Below are positions 21,086-31,425 of a stretch of DNA of 64,000 nt, piece after piece; positions within the stretch are counted from its first letter, which is position 1, and each line of letters opens with the position of its first letter. A model generated the notes under the pieces. That model did no database searches. It worked only from the letters and a program-made list of their open reading frames with translations, and was not told the origin of the DNA. The position numbers were made by a program, and so were the translations under genes. This DNA is from Polynucleobacter bastaniensis (GTDB lineage Bacteria; Pseudomonadota; Gammaproteobacteria; Burkholderiales; Burkholderiaceae), in assembly GCF_018882205.1 (NCBI RefSeq), contig NZ_JACVOU010000001.1:310001-374000 (forward strand), written 5' to 3'.

Positions 21086-21762
21086 TCTGAGTTGGTGGAT
21101 TTAAAGGTGATGGATTTACCTTTGGAATGAGTCAAGATGGCCAGCTCTTTTTCAGCTTGAGTCAGGCGCCATTCCCCTAAAGCCAGATCCCCCTTACTCA
21201 CCATCTTCGTAGACTTACCGGTATGAAAAAAAGCCTGCTCCGCAGACCCCATCCGAGTAATACCCAAATACCTCCAGCGACGAAGCTCTGCTTCATGCGG
21301 GATTGCAGCAACCCTACTTTGAGTAGCTTGTATTGGTGCTTTTATCTCATATGAGTGAATACTTACTTCTATTTCATCTATTATTTCATATAGATCTTCT
21401 CTCTCAGAACGCCATTCGTTTTGAGAGGACTCTAGCTCTTCTTTTAGGGCCAACACTTGGTTTTGAAGTGTATTTATTTCATGTTCAGCCCCCTGCTTAT
21501 TGGATTCAAAATAAAAAAAGAAGCCGCCAGCGCTGATCAACAGCATTCCTGCGCTTATCCAAATCGGGCTTAAATTGAGCCCCCTCAGCTCAAACGATTT
21601 AGTCGAAAAAGAGGGCTTTGGGGTCTTGGCTTGGGGTGGTGCATCCATCCTTGGTGGAGAGCTAGTTTTACGAATTCCGTGGGGATCTGGAATGGCAGGG
21701 TCATCTCCCAGCTCACTCAGTATGTCGTCAAAAGACTGGGGAGAAATGTGGCGTGGAGGCAT
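21082..21762 (-). CDS. Single-pass membrane protein with PilP/GspC-like C-terminal domain
   Basis: A 226-residue protein I do not recognise as a known named gene. It has a proline-rich N-terminal cytoplasmic part (1-60), one transmembrane segment (about 66-85) and a charged coiled coil (about 90-138). A small beta-rich domain follows at about 161-222 (RRWRYLGITRMGS...MVSKGDLALGEWRLTQAE...). That last domain resembles in layout the homology region of PilP and GspC, which docks onto secretin N0 domains. It overlaps the secretin gene by 4 bases. Function is inferred from layout and neighbour only. Confidence 0.7.
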   Translation of the reverse strand: MPPRHISPQSFDDILSELGDDPAIPDPHGIRKTSSPPRMDAPPQAKTPKPSFSTKSFELRGLNLSPIWISAGMLLISAGGFFFYFESNKQGAEHEINTLQNQVLALKEELESSQNEWRSEREDLYEIIDEIEVSIHSYEIKAPIQATQSRVAAIPHEAELRRWRYLGITRMGSAEQAFFHTGKSTKMVSKGDLALGEWRLTQAEKELAILTHSKGKSITFKSTNSE

Positions 21763-21886
21763 GCCATATTGTTCGTCTCGGGGAGGAGAAAGACCATCAG
21801 GGAAAGCGGAATTGAGCGTCAGAAAAGCACTAGGTGGGCATTGAAAGGGGAGGTTTGGTTCTGGAGGGCAAATTACGTAAGCCCCC

Positions 21887-21892
21887 TATAAT
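21887..21892 (+). promoter_or_regulatory. Possible -10 box directly before mrcA
   Basis: A perfect TATAAT lies 6 bases before the ATG at 21899, and no Shine-Dalgarno sequence is visible. If this box is used, the mrcA mRNA would be nearly leaderless. No convincing -35 box is present at the right distance. Confidence 0.3.
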
Positions 21893-21898
21893 TTGAAT

Positions 21899-24235
21899 AT
21901 GGCACTACCCCCAAAAGACAAGCCGCCTTTAAACCGGAGGTTTAACCGACAGCCTGATAGACGTCCCGGTCAGCAAAGAGCGGAGCGTTTCTCGCCCAAT
22001 AAATCGGGAAATAATCCCCTAATTAAGGCGATGCTGGTTATCGGCGTATTCTTTGCAGTGATATTTACATTGATGCTAGGCTATGCTTTTTTAATAGCAA
22101 AGCCGAATTTGCCGAAGATCTCGGCATTGGTTGATTACAACCCCAAAACACCATTGCGCATTTATACGGCAGACAAAGTTCTGATTGGTGAGTTTGGGGA
22201 AGAGCGCCGTAAGGTAATTCCTTTAAACGAAATCCCAATGAGTATGCGAAATGCTGTTTTAGCTATCGAAGATGATCGCTTCTACTCTCATGGTGGAGTG
22301 GATTATGTAGGCATCCTGAGGGCAACCCTCACCAATTTACGCGGCAATCTTTCCCAGGGTGCCTCAACCATCACAATGCAGGTGGCGCGAAACTTCTTCC
22401 TCAGCAATGAGAAAACTTTCAGTCGCAAGATTTACGAGGTTCTCCTAGCCTGGGAAATTGAGTCTAAATTGAGCAAAGACAAGATTCTGGAGATTTATAT
22501 GAATCAGATCTTTTTGGGACAAAGAGCGTATGGATTTTCCAGTGCAGCCCAAATCTACTTTGGTAAAGAGCTAAAAGACATTTCGATTGCTGAGTCTGCA
22601 ATGTTGGCCGGCTTACCAAAAGCACCATCAGCCTATAACCCTGTGAGCAATTTTCGCCGAGCCAAAATTCGACAGGAATATATTTTGCAGCGCATGCGTG
22701 ATTTGTCATACATCACTCCCGAGCAATATCAAATTGCCATGGCTGAAGAGTTGCATATCCGTGGACTTGGCAACGAGTTTAGTACTCGCGCAGATTTTCC
22801 TGCTGAGATGGTTCGTCAGCTCCTGATTACACAATATGGTGAGGCAATCTATTCGCAGGGAATAGATGTATACACCACGATCTTGAAAGCAGATCAAGAC
22901 GCCGCATATAAAGCAGTACGCCGTGGTATTTTTGAGTACGACTTACGTCACGCATATCGTGGCCCTGAGGGATTCATTGATTTGCCAGAAGATACAGTAA
23001 AGCGTCAACGTGCAATTGACGAAGCTTTATTGGCTTATCCGCAATTGGATGATTTACAGTCCGGCGTCGTGCTCGATATCAAGCCAAAAGAAATGCAAGT
23101 CATGATTGCTACTGGAGATACGATCACCATCAAAGGTGAGAGCATGAAGCTTGCCGCCGCTGCATTAACTGACAGTACTCAACCAAAAAAACGTTTGCGT
23201 CCTGGGGCGATCGTTAGGTTACTTTCGGACGGAGGGGTTTGGAAGTTGGCACAGTTACCTCAAGTTGAAGCTGCCTTTGTTTCAATGAATGCCGAGACGG
23301 GTGCGATCCTCTCTTTAGTGGGCGGCTTTGATTTCCGTCGAAATAAATTTAATCACGTCACTCAGGCCCAACGCCAACCGGGCTCTTCCTTCAAGCCATT
23401 TATTTATGCCGCTGCGATTGAGAAAGGTTTTTCTCCAAGCACGATGGTTAATGATGCCCCGCTATCTATTGGTGGCTTGGAAACAGGTAGCCAAGCTTGG
23501 GAGCCAAAGAACTACGACGGGAAGTATGAAGGTTTAATGCGTTTACGCACCGCTTTAGCAAAATCCAAAAACTTGGTTTCAGTGCGATTAATTCGTACTA
23601 TCGGACCATCCTATGCTCAAGACTATATTCAACGCTTTGGGTTTGAAGCAGAGAAGCACCCACCCTATTTGACAATGGCTTTAGGTGCAGGCTCTGTTAC
23701 ACCATTGCAAATGGCATCTGCTTACAGTGTTTTTGCTAATGGGGGCTATCGTGTAGATCCCTATTTAATTAATAAGATGACGGACTCAAAAGGTGCGGTG
23801 CTGTTCGAGGCCAGGCCTACTCATGCGCGCGAAGATGCGCCCCGCGTGCTAGATGCAAGAACTTCTTTTGTAATGGACAGTATGTTGCAAGAAGTTACAA
23901 AAACCGGCACTGCAGCTAGCGCGAGAGCGAAATTGGGTCGGAATGATATCGCTGGTAAAACAGGTACTACGAACGATTCGCACGATGCTTGGTTTGCGGG
24001 ATATAACCCGAAGGTTGTGGCAATTGCTTGGATTGGCTTTGATAAGCCCGCAAGTTTAGGTGATCGTGAAACTGGTGGAGGTCTTGCTTTACCAATGTGG
24101 ATTTCTTATATGAGTACCGCCTTGAGGGATGAGCCACAACAAGCACGCGAAGTGCCTGCAGGCGTTACCCAGGTGGATGGCGATTGGTTTATCCCCGAGT
24201 TTTCTAATAATGGCGGTGTGCGCGAACTGCAGTAG
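21899..24235 (+). CDS. mrcA: Penicillin-binding protein 1A (bifunctional transglycosylase/transpeptidase)
   Basis: A 778-residue class A PBP that polymerises and crosslinks peptidoglycan in the periplasm. A basic cytoplasmic tail precedes one transmembrane segment (about 42-66). The GT51 domain has EDDRFYSHGGVDYVG with the catalytic glutamate, and QGASTITMQVARNFFL. The transpeptidase domain has the SxxK site at Ser496-Lys499 (PGSSFKPF) and KTGTT at 687-691. An OB-like insertion lies between the two domains, as usual for PBP1A. It is divergent from the secretin locus. The start is uncertain because no ribosome site is seen. Confidence 0.95.
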   Translation: MALPPKDKPPLNRRFNRQPDRRPGQQRAERFSPNKSGNNPLIKAMLVIGVFFAVIFTLMLGYAFLIAKPNLPKISALVDYNPKTPLRIYTADKVLIGEFGEERRKVIPLNEIPMSMRNAVLAIEDDRFYSHGGVDYVGILRATLTNLRGNLSQGASTITMQVARNFFLSNEKTFSRKIYEVLLAWEIESKLSKDKILEIYMNQIFLGQRAYGFSSAAQIYFGKELKDISIAESAMLAGLPKAPSAYNPVSNFRRAKIRQEYILQRMRDLSYITPEQYQIAMAEELHIRGLGNEFSTRADFPAEMVRQLLITQYGEAIYSQGIDVYTTILKADQDAAYKAVRRGIFEYDLRHAYRGPEGFIDLPEDTVKRQRAIDEALLAYPQLDDLQSGVVLDIKPKEMQVMIATGDTITIKGESMKLAAAALTDSTQPKKRLRPGAIVRLLSDGGVWKLAQLPQVEAAFVSMNAETGAILSLVGGFDFRRNKFNHVTQAQRQPGSSFKPFIYAAAIEKGFSPSTMVNDAPLSIGGLETGSQAWEPKNYDGKYEGLMRLRTALAKSKNLVSVRLIRTIGPSYAQDYIQRFGFEAEKHPPYLTMALGAGSVTPLQMASAYSVFANGGYRVDPYLINKMTDSKGAVLFEARPTHAREDAPRVLDARTSFVMDSMLQEVTKTGTAASARAKLGRNDIAGKTGTTNDSHDAWFAGYNPKVVAIAWIGFDKPASLGDRETGGGLALPMWISYMSTALRDEPQQAREVPAGVTQVDGDWFIPEFSNNGGVRELQ

Positions 24236-24244
24236 TTCGTTTTT
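24223..24244 (+). terminator. Hairpin overlapping the mrcA stop codon
   Basis: CGAACT and AGTTCG form a perfect 6-bp stem with a 5-base loop, followed by five T residues. The mrcA stop codon TAG falls at the loop-stem junction. It ends 3 bases before the RAYT start, so it could end mrcA transcription and shield it from the transposase gene. Confidence 0.6.
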
Positions 24245-24247
24245 GTA

Positions 24248-24952
24248 ATGGCAAGGCAAGCGCGCACCATTATTCCCGGTCAAGCAATGCATGTGATGGT
24301 CCGCGGCAATAATCGAGAAACACTTTTTTTTAGTGATGCAGATCGCCGCATCTATTTAGATTGGTTACGAGAGGCTGCCAAGCAATTTGGTAGTGCGGTA
24401 CATGCATTTGCCTTGATGCCAAATCATGTGCATCTCTTAGTCACTCCCCAGAATGCTGATTCGCTCGCAAAAACAATGCAATCTCTAGGCAGGCGTTTTG
24501 CCCAGTATTTCAATCAACAGCAGCAACGGTCAGGAACGATTTGGGAGGGACGCTACCGCTCGTCCTTAATAGATCCAGATTATTTTTTACGCTGCCAACG
24601 CTTTATTGAACTCAATCCTGTACGGTCTGGTTTTGAGTCAAGTCTGCAGAGTTCTACTTGGACCAGTTTTGCTTCTCATATTGGCGGTAATGCAGAGCCT
24701 TGGTTGGTTGACCATCAGCACTTTTGGAGCTTGGGTAATACTCCTTTTGAGAGGCAAATGAAATGGGCAGCATTTGTGAAAGAGGGTGCACCTCACTGGG
24801 AAGATCAGCAAATTACCGAGGCTCTAGTCAGATCTAAGCCTTGGATAAGTGATAGCTACGCAAAAAAGCTGTTTAAAGACAATCCTGAGCAGGTATTAAT
24901 ACGGCGCCGTGGGCGACCTAAAAAATTAATTTTAACTAATTCAATGGCTTAG
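24248..24952 (+). CDS. REP-associated tyrosine transposase (RAYT, Y1_Tnp family)
   Basis: A 234-residue single-strand HUH-type transposase. The metal-binding HVH motif is at residues 60-62 (MPNHVHLLV), and the likely nucleophile is Tyr87 (GRRFAQYFNQ). The product also has GTIWEGRYRSSLID and RFIELNPVRSGF, both typical for RAYTs. The C terminus carries RRRGRPKK, an AT-hook-like DNA-binding motif. RAYTs are usually single-copy residents that act on nearby REP palindromes rather than mobile IS elements. It starts 12 bases after mrcA, and no terminal inverted repeats were found. Confidence 0.93.
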   Translation: MARQARTIIPGQAMHVMVRGNNRETLFFSDADRRIYLDWLREAAKQFGSAVHAFALMPNHVHLLVTPQNADSLAKTMQSLGRRFAQYFNQQQQRSGTIWEGRYRSSLIDPDYFLRCQRFIELNPVRSGFESSLQSSTWTSFASHIGGNAEPWLVDHQHFWSLGNTPFERQMKWAAFVKEGAPHWEDQQITEALVRSKPWISDSYAKKLFKDNPEQVLIRRRGRPKKLILTNSMA

Positions 24953-24960
24953 ATTTTATT

Positions 24961-25060
24961 AAAGGGGTTTTATCCCTAGCCTTACCGTCATTAAACTCTG
25001 ACTATGTCCCTTTTATAAGGATGTATCTTCAATTCTCCTTAATTTAAATGGGACAGAGTT
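24961..25060. repeat. Nested inverted repeats downstream of the RAYT gene
   Basis: AACTCTG-ACTAT-GTCCC (24994-25010) pairs with GGGACAGAGTT (25050-25060), leaving a 5-base bulge. Inside, TAAGGA pairs with TCCTTA. A smaller GGG...CCC hairpin lies at 24965-24975. The layout of a bulged palindrome beside a RAYT gene resembles a REP element, but it may instead be the gltB leader RNA. Confidence 0.45.
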
Positions 25061-25147
25061 ATTTTATTTCTATTGCATCGACATGGGTATTCCCCTATAT
25101 TAGATTCTCCAAAAGTAATCAGGCTCTCTAGGGCAAGCAGAAATACT

Positions 25148-28100
25148 ATGACTACACATATGAATACAGACCTTCGTCCAATCGCACAGGGTCTCTACGA
25201 TCCACAAAATGAGCATGATGCTTGCGGCGTCGGATTCGTCGCCCACATCAAGGGCAAGAAGTCACATGAGATTGTTGCTCAAGGATTGCAAATTCTTGAG
25301 AACTTGGATCACCGCGGCGCTGTTGGTGCTGACCCGTTGATGGGCGATGGCGCAGGAATTTTGATCCAAGTGCCCGATACCTTGTATCGCGAAGAAATGT
25401 CAAAGCAGGGTATCGAGTTGCCGCCATTTGGTGAATACGGCGTTGGTATGATTTTTCTGCCAAAAGAACAGGCATCGCGTTTAGCTTGTGAACAAGAATT
25501 AGAGCGCACCGTTCGCCTTGAGGGCCAAGTAGTTTTGGGTTGGAGGAATGTCCCAGTTGATGTGAAGTTGCCGATGTCTCCAACAGTTCGAATGACAGAG
25601 CCATTTATCCGTCAAATTTTTATCGGCCGCGGCCGAGACATCATGACAACCGATGCACTTGAGCGTAAGTTATATGTGATTCGTAAAACTGCAAGCCATG
25701 CAATTCAAGATTTACATCTAAAGCACGGTAAAGAATACTTTGTGGCATCGATGTCTGCACGAACCATTGTTTATAAGGGTTTGCTGTTGGCTAACCAGGT
25801 GGGTGCGTACTACAAAGACTTGCAAGATTCACGTACGGTTTCTGCATTGGCTTTAGTACATCAGCGTTTCTCCACTAATACTTTTCCAGCTTGGGAGTTG
25901 GCTCACCCATACCGCATGATTGCCCACAACGGTGAAATCAATACTGTTAAAGGGAACGTCAACTGGGTCAATGCACGAGAGGGGGCAATCAGCTCCCCAG
26001 TACTCGGTGATGATCTTAAAAAATTATGGCCACTCATTTATCCAGGACAATCTGACACAGCTTGTTTTGATAACTGTTTAGAGTTATTGGTCATGTCAGG
26101 TTATCCACTAGCTCAAGCCATGATGATGATGATTCCAGAAGCATGGGAACAGCACACATTGATGGATGAAAACCGCCGCGCATTCTATGAGTATCACGCC
26201 GCCATGATGGAGCCATGGGATGGTCCAGCAGCAATGGCATTTACCGATGGCCGCCAGATTGGTGCCACCTTAGATCGCAATGGTTTACGTCCAGCGCGTT
26301 ATTACGTAACGGATGATGACTTAGTCATCATGGGCTCTGAGGCTGGTGTTCTGCCAATTCCAGAGAGCAAGATCGTTCAAAAGTGGCGCTTGCAACCGGG
26401 CAAGATGTTCATGATTGATATGGAACAGGGCCGCATCATTGATGATGTGGAATTGAAGGATGCCGTTTCTAAAGCTAAGCCATATAAGAGTTGGATCGAT
26501 GCCGTGCGTGTAAAGCTCGATGAAGTCGATGCCAGCAAGGCAGATTTAGTAGATGAAAAAAATACTATACGACCTGCTGCAAAATTATTAGATCGTCAAC
26601 AAGCTTTTGGTTATACCCAAGAGGACATCAAGTACCTCATGGCACCGATGGCCATGAATGGTGAAGAGGCAATCGGATCGATGGGTAACGACAGCCCACT
26701 AGCCGTGCTCTCTAATAAGAACAAGCCACTCTATAACTATTTCAAGCAATTGTTTGCACAGGTCACCAATCCACCGATTGACTCTATTCGTGAAAACATG
26801 GTGATGTCTTTGGTGTCCTTTATTGGACCTAAGCCGAATTTATTAGATACCAACAATATCAACCCACCAATGCGTTTGGAAGTGAATCAGCCGATTTTAG
26901 ATTTTAACGATATGACCAAGATTCGTCATATCGGCCACTATACCAACGGTAAGTTCCGTTCATATGAGTTGGATATTTGTTATCCAGCATCTTGGGGCAA
27001 GGATGGCATTGAGGCTCGCTTAGCATCCCTATGTGCTGAAGCTGCCGATGCCGTGCGCTCTGGTTACAACATTTTGATCGTGAGCGATCGCCAAGTTGAT
27101 GAGCAGCATGTGGCGATTCCAGCATTGTTGGCAACTTCAGCGATTCATCAACATTTGGTTGAAAAAGGTTTGCGTACTAGCGTTGGTCTCGTAGTTGAAA
27201 CCGGTAGCGCACGTGAGACACATCACTTCGCACTCTTGGCTGGTTATGGAGCTGAAGCAGTTCATCCGTACTTGGCAATGGAAACTTTGGCTGAGATGGC
27301 TAAAGGTTTATCTGGCGATTTGTCAGGAGAAAAAGCAGTCAAGAATTTTGTGAAAGCGGTTGGTAAGGGCTTGCAAAAAGTGATGTCCAAAATGGGTATC
27401 TCAACTTACATGTCCTACACCGGCTCCCAGATTTTTGAAGCGATTGGTTTAAATAAGTATGTGATTGATCATTATTTCAAGGGCACTCCATCCAACGTGG
27501 GCGGTATCGGTGTATTTGAAGTAGCTGAAGAAGCTTTGCGTATGCATCAGTCTGCATTCGGTAATGATCCTGTTTTGACCAATATGCTCGAAGCTGGTGG
27601 TGAGTATGCTTTCCGTATCCGCGGTGAAGACCATATGTGGACTCCGGATACGATTGCGAAGTTACAGCACTCTACCCGTGCTGGCATCGATAAGGGCTAT
27701 CAAACGTATAAAGAGTATGCCAATCTCATTAATGACCAAACCAAGCGTCAGATGACCTTGCGCGGTTTGTTTGAGTTCAAGATTGATCCAGTGAAAGCAA
27801 TTCCATTGGATGAAGTCGAGTCCGCAAAAGAAATCGTCAAACGTTTTGCAACGGGCGCGATGTCCTTAGGCTCTATCTCTACTGAAGCGCATGCTACTTT
27901 AGCGATTGCCATGAACCGGATTGGTGGTAAGTCCAATACTGGTGAGGGTGGCGAAGATCCAAACCGTTATGTGAATGAACTTAAAGGTATTCCAATTAAA
28001 AAAGGTGAAACCTTGGCGAGCATCTTGGGGGATGACGTTGTTGAAGCAAACATTCCTTTGCTTGATGGCGATTCACTACGCTCTAGAATTAAGCAGGTTG

Positions 28101-29893
28101 CTTCCGGTCGTTTCGGTGTCACCACTGAATATCTGCGCTCTGCTGATCAGATTCAGATCAAGATGGCCCAAGGCGCTAAGCCTGGTGAGGGCGGTCAATT
28201 GCCGGGCGGTAAGGTTTCCGATTACATCGGTAAGCTGCGCTTCTCCGTGCCAGGCGTTGGCTTGATTTCTCCTCCTCCACACCACGATATTTACTCTATT
28301 GAAGATATCGCCCAGTTGATTCACGATCTGAAGAATGTGAACCCAGCTGCTGACGTGTCTGTGAAGTTGGTTTCGGAAGTCGGTGTCGGCACAATTGCTG
28401 CCGGTGTTGCTAAAGCGAAAGCCGATCACGTCGTGATCGCTGGACATGATGGCGGTACCGGTGCATCACCACTATCTTCTATTAAGCACGCCGGTTCCCC
28501 ATGGGAATTAGGTTTGGCTGAAACTCAACAAACATTGGTACTCAATGGTTTGCGCAGCCGTATTCGTGTGCAAGCTGATGGCCAAATGAAAACGGGTCGT
28601 GATGTCGTGATCGGTGCTTTATTGGGCGCAGATGAGTTTGGTTTTGCAACGGCACCATTGGTTGTTGAAGGTTGCATCATGATGCGTAAGTGTCATTTGA
28701 ATACCTGCCCAGTTGGTGTTGCTACACAAGATCCTGAATTGCGTAAAAAGTTCTCTGGTAAGCCAGAGCACGTTGTGAACTTCTTCTTCTTTATTGCTGA
28801 GGAAGTGCGCGAGATCATGGCTCAACTCGGCATTCGTAAGTTTGATGATTTGATTGGTCGCGTTGATCTCTTGGATACACGTAAGGGCATTGAGAACTGG
28901 AAAGTCCATGGCTTAGATTTCAGTAAGATTTTTGCTGAGCCTAATGTGCCTAAAGATGCTCCCCGCTACCAGATCCTGACTCAAGAGCATGGCTTAGGTA
29001 GTGCCTTGGATAATATTCTGATTGAGAAGAGTGAGCCAGCATTACAAAGTGGCGAGAAAGTCTCTTTCATTGTTCCAGTGAAGAACGTAAACCGTACTGT
29101 TGGTGCAATGCTTTCCGGAGAAATTGCTCAGCGTTATGGTCATGCTGGTTTGCCAGATGACACTATTCATATTCAATTGAATGGAACTGCTGGTCAAAGT
29201 TTCGCTGCCTTCTTGGCACGCGGCATCACCTTGGATTTAGTTGGTGACGGCAATGACTACGTTGGTAAAGGTTTATCTGGTGGACGTGTGATTGTGCGCG
29301 CACCTCATGAATTCCGTGGCGATACCGCCAAGAACATTATTGTTGGTAATACCGTTCTTTACGGTGCAATCGGTGGTGAAGCATTCTTTAATGGCGTAGC
29401 TGGTGAGCGTTTTGCGGTTCGAAACTCTGGTGCCACAACGGTTGTTGAGGGTACTGGTGATCACGGTTGTGAATACATGACTGGCGGCACTGTTGTGGTG
29501 TTGGGCGCAACTGGTCGTAACTTTGCAGCAGGTATGAGTGGTGGTATTGCTTATGTTTACGACGAAGATGGCCTATTTGAAAAGCGCTGCAATACCAGCA
29601 TGGCGACTTTGGAAAAAGTATTGCCTTCTGCTGAGCAGATTGCCCAGATGCCTCAGTCACAGTGGCATGCCCCTGTTGATGTGAAGGATGGTGGCGAGCG
29701 CATGACTGACGAACAAATTTTGAAGGGCTTGATAGAGCGTCATTTCCGTCACACTGGTTCTGAGCGCGCTAAAGCACTCTTAGCTGATTGGGATAAGGCT
29801 CGTAGTCGCTTTGTGAAGGTGCTTCCAACTGAGTACAAACGTGCCTTAGGCGAGCTGTGGGAAAAAGCACAAAACAAAACTGTAACTATATAA
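25148..29893 (+). CDS. gltB: Glutamate synthase, large (alpha) subunit
   Basis: A 1581-residue enzyme converting glutamine plus 2-oxoglutarate to two glutamates. The product begins with a short propeptide that would be removed before Cys26 (HDACGVGF), the N-terminal nucleophile of the glutaminase domain. The central domain, FMN-binding synthase domain ([23 protein letters not shown]) and 3Fe-4S cysteines ([16 protein letters not shown]) follow. A C-terminal beta-helix (GXXGXXXG-type repeats) ends it. I chose ATG 25148 ([11 protein letters not shown]). The frame is open to 25073, but the extra part has no support. gltD follows after 58 bases. Confidence 0.97.
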   Translation: MTTHMNTDLRPIAQGLYDPQNEHDACGVGFVAHIKGKKSHEIVAQGLQILENLDHRGAVGADPLMGDGAGILIQVPDTLYREEMSKQGIELPPFGEYGVGMIFLPKEQASRLACEQELERTVRLEGQVVLGWRNVPVDVKLPMSPTVRMTEPFIRQIFIGRGRDIMTTDALERKLYVIRKTASHAIQDLHLKHGKEYFVASMSARTIVYKGLLLANQVGAYYKDLQDSRTVSALALVHQRFSTNTFPAWELAHPYRMIAHNGEINTVKGNVNWVNAREGAISSPVLGDDLKKLWPLIYPGQSDTACFDNCLELLVMSGYPLAQAMMMMIPEAWEQHTLMDENRRAFYEYHAAMMEPWDGPAAMAFTDGRQIGATLDRNGLRPARYYVTDDDLVIMGSEAGVLPIPESKIVQKWRLQPGKMFMIDMEQGRIIDDVELKDAVSKAKPYKSWIDAVRVKLDEVDASKADLVDEKNTIRPAAKLLDRQQAFGYTQEDIKYLMAPMAMNGEEAIGSMGNDSPLAVLSNKNKPLYNYFKQLFAQVTNPPIDSIRENMVMSLVSFIGPKPNLLDTNNINPPMRLEVNQPILDFNDMTKIRHIGHYTNGKFRSYELDICYPASWGKDGIEARLASLCAEAADAVRSGYNILIVSDRQVDEQHVAIPALLATSAIHQHLVEKGLRTSVGLVVETGSARETHHFALLAGYGAEAVHPYLAMETLAEMAKGLSGDLSGEKAVKNFVKAVGKGLQKVMSKMGISTYMSYTGSQIFEAIGLNKYVIDHYFKGTPSNVGGIGVFEVAEEALRMHQSAFGNDPVLTNMLEAGGEYAFRIRGEDHMWTPDTIAKLQHSTRAGIDKGYQTYKEYANLINDQTKRQMTLRGLFEFKIDPVKAIPLDEVESAKEIVKRFATGAMSLGSISTEAHATLAIAMNRIGGKSNTGEGGEDPNRYVNELKGIPIKKGETLASILGDDVVEANIPLLDGDSLRSRIKQVASGRFGVTTEYLRSADQIQIKMAQGAKPGEGGQLPGGKVSDYIGKLRFSVPGVGLISPPPHHDIYSIEDIAQLIHDLKNVNPAADVSVKLVSEVGVGTIAAGVAKAKADHVVIAGHDGGTGASPLSSIKHAGSPWELGLAETQQTLVLNGLRSRIRVQADGQMKTGRDVVIGALLGADEFGFATAPLVVEGCIMMRKCHLNTCPVGVATQDPELRKKFSGKPEHVVNFFFFIAEEVREIMAQLGIRKFDDLIGRVDLLDTRKGIENWKVHGLDFSKIFAEPNVPKDAPRYQILTQEHGLGSALDNILIEKSEPALQSGEKVSFIVPVKNVNRTVGAMLSGEIAQRYGHAGLPDDTIHIQLNGTAGQSFAAFLARGITLDLVGDGNDYVGKGLSGGRVIVRAPHEFRGDTAKNIIVGNTVLYGAIGGEAFFNGVAGERFAVRNSGATTVVEGTGDHGCEYMTGGTVVVLGATGRNFAAGMSGGIAYVYDEDGLFEKRCNTSMATLEKVLPSAEQIAQMPQSQWHAPVDVKDGGERMTDEQILKGLIERHFRHTGSERAKALLADWDKARSRFVKVLPTEYKRALGELWEKAQNKTVTI

Positions 29894-29951
29894 GTTACTA
29901 ATAAGTTGCTTAATTAATAAAGACATTAAGAAAAGATACTAAGGATTCGAT

Positions 29952-31415
29952 ATGGGTAAAGTCACTGGATTTATGGAGTTTGAGCGCGTAGATGAAACCT
30001 ACGAAGCTCCCGTCAAGCGCCTGCATCATTACAAAGAGTTTGTTGCAGCACTGACAGATGATGAAGCTAAAGTGCAAGGTGCACGTTGCATGGATTGTGG
30101 CATTCCGTTTTGTAACAATGGCTGCCCAGTTAACAACATCATTCCGGACTTTAATGATTTGGTATTTCATGATGACTGGAAGAATGCATTAGATGTTTTG
30201 CAATCCACCAATAACTTCCCAGAGTTCACTGGCCGTATTTGTCCTGCGCCTTGTGAGGCTGCCTGTACCTTAGGTATCAATAGTGATGCAGTTGGTATTA
30301 AGTCGATTGAACACGCCATTATTGATAAGGGCTGGGAAAATGGTTGGGTTAAACCGCAGCTACCTAAAACTAAAACAGGTAAAAAAGTTGCCGTTGTTGG
30401 TGGTGGCCCTGCTGGTATGGCGACTGCGCAGCAATTAGCGCGCGTCGGCCATGACGTCACCGTATTTGAAAAGAATGATCGTGTTGGCGGGTTGTTACGC
30501 TACGGGATTCCTGATTTCAAGATGGAAAAGTGGTTGATCGATCGTCGTGTAGAGCAAATGCAAGCTGAAGGTGTGAAGTTTGAGACTGGCGTATTTGTAG
30601 GTAAAGAGGCGATTGGTGCTGAAGTAAAAAACTATTCCACAAAAACAGTATCACCTGATCAGTTGATGAAAGATTTTGACGCTGTTGTGATTAGCGGCGG
30701 ATCAGAACAGCCACGTGACTTGCCAGTTCCTGGCCGTGAATTGAAGGGTGTTCACTATGCTTTGGAATTTTTGATTCCACAGAACAAAGAAAATGCAGGC
30801 GATTTCAAAAATGAAATATCTGCATCCGGTAAGCATGTGGTCGTGATTGGTGGTGGTGATACTGGATCTGATTGCGTAGGAACATCCAATCGTCATGGCG
30901 CTGCCAAGATTACTCAGTTCGAATTATTGCCGCAACCACCAGAGACTGAAAACAAGCCTTTGGTATGGCCATATTGGCCAACTAAATTGCGTACATCTTC
31001 TTCGCATGAAGAAGGTTGTGAGCGCGATTGGTCTGTTGCGACTAAGCGTTTTGAAGGTAAAGACGGCAAACTTGAGAAGTTGATTTGCGTGCGCTTGGAG
31101 TGGAAAGACGGCAAGATGACAGAAATGCCAAACTCTGAATTCGAAATTAAGGCGGATTTAGTATTTTTGGCAATGGGTTTTGTATCCCCAGCGGCTCAAG
31201 TTTTAAATGCCTTTGGTGTTGAAAAAGATGCTCGTGGTAACGCAAAAGCTACTGTTGATGGCCAAAAAGCTTACCAAACCAATGTTCCTAAGGTGTTTGC
31301 TGCTGGCGATATGCGCCGTGGACAGTCTTTGGTGGTTTGGGCGATTCGTGAGGGTCGTCAAGCTGCCCACGCAGTAGACGAGTATTTAATGGGGTCATCT
31401 GTTCTTCCCCGATAA
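29952..31415 (+). CDS. gltD: Glutamate synthase, small (beta) subunit
   Basis: A 487-residue flavoprotein that passes electrons from NADPH to GltB. The N-terminal region has the cysteine clusters [14 protein letters not shown] and [11 protein letters not shown] for 4Fe-4S centres. The FAD site is [16 protein letters not shown] and the NADPH site is [12 protein letters not shown]. An ATG RBS-like AAGGATTCGAT precedes the start. It forms an operon with gltB. Confidence 0.96.
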   Translation: MGKVTGFMEFERVDETYEAPVKRLHHYKEFVAALTDDEAKVQGARCMDCGIPFCNNGCPVNNIIPDFNDLVFHDDWKNALDVLQSTNNFPEFTGRICPAPCEAACTLGINSDAVGIKSIEHAIIDKGWENGWVKPQLPKTKTGKKVAVVGGGPAGMATAQQLARVGHDVTVFEKNDRVGGLLRYGIPDFKMEKWLIDRRVEQMQAEGVKFETGVFVGKEAIGAEVKNYSTKTVSPDQLMKDFDAVVISGGSEQPRDLPVPGRELKGVHYALEFLIPQNKENAGDFKNEISASGKHVVVIGGGDTGSDCVGTSNRHGAAKITQFELLPQPPETENKPLVWPYWPTKLRTSSSHEEGCERDWSVATKRFEGKDGKLEKLICVRLEWKDGKMTEMPNSEFEIKADLVFLAMGFVSPAAQVLNAFGVEKDARGNAKATVDGQKAYQTNVPKVFAAGDMRRGQSLVVWAIREGRQAAHAVDEYLMGSSVLPR

Positions 31416-31425
31416 TATCGAGGAT

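Noticed and set aside
24248..24952. Complete insertion sequence around the RAYT gene
   Set aside because: No terminal inverted repeats or target duplications were seen on either side, so only the transposase gene and nearby palindromes are reported.
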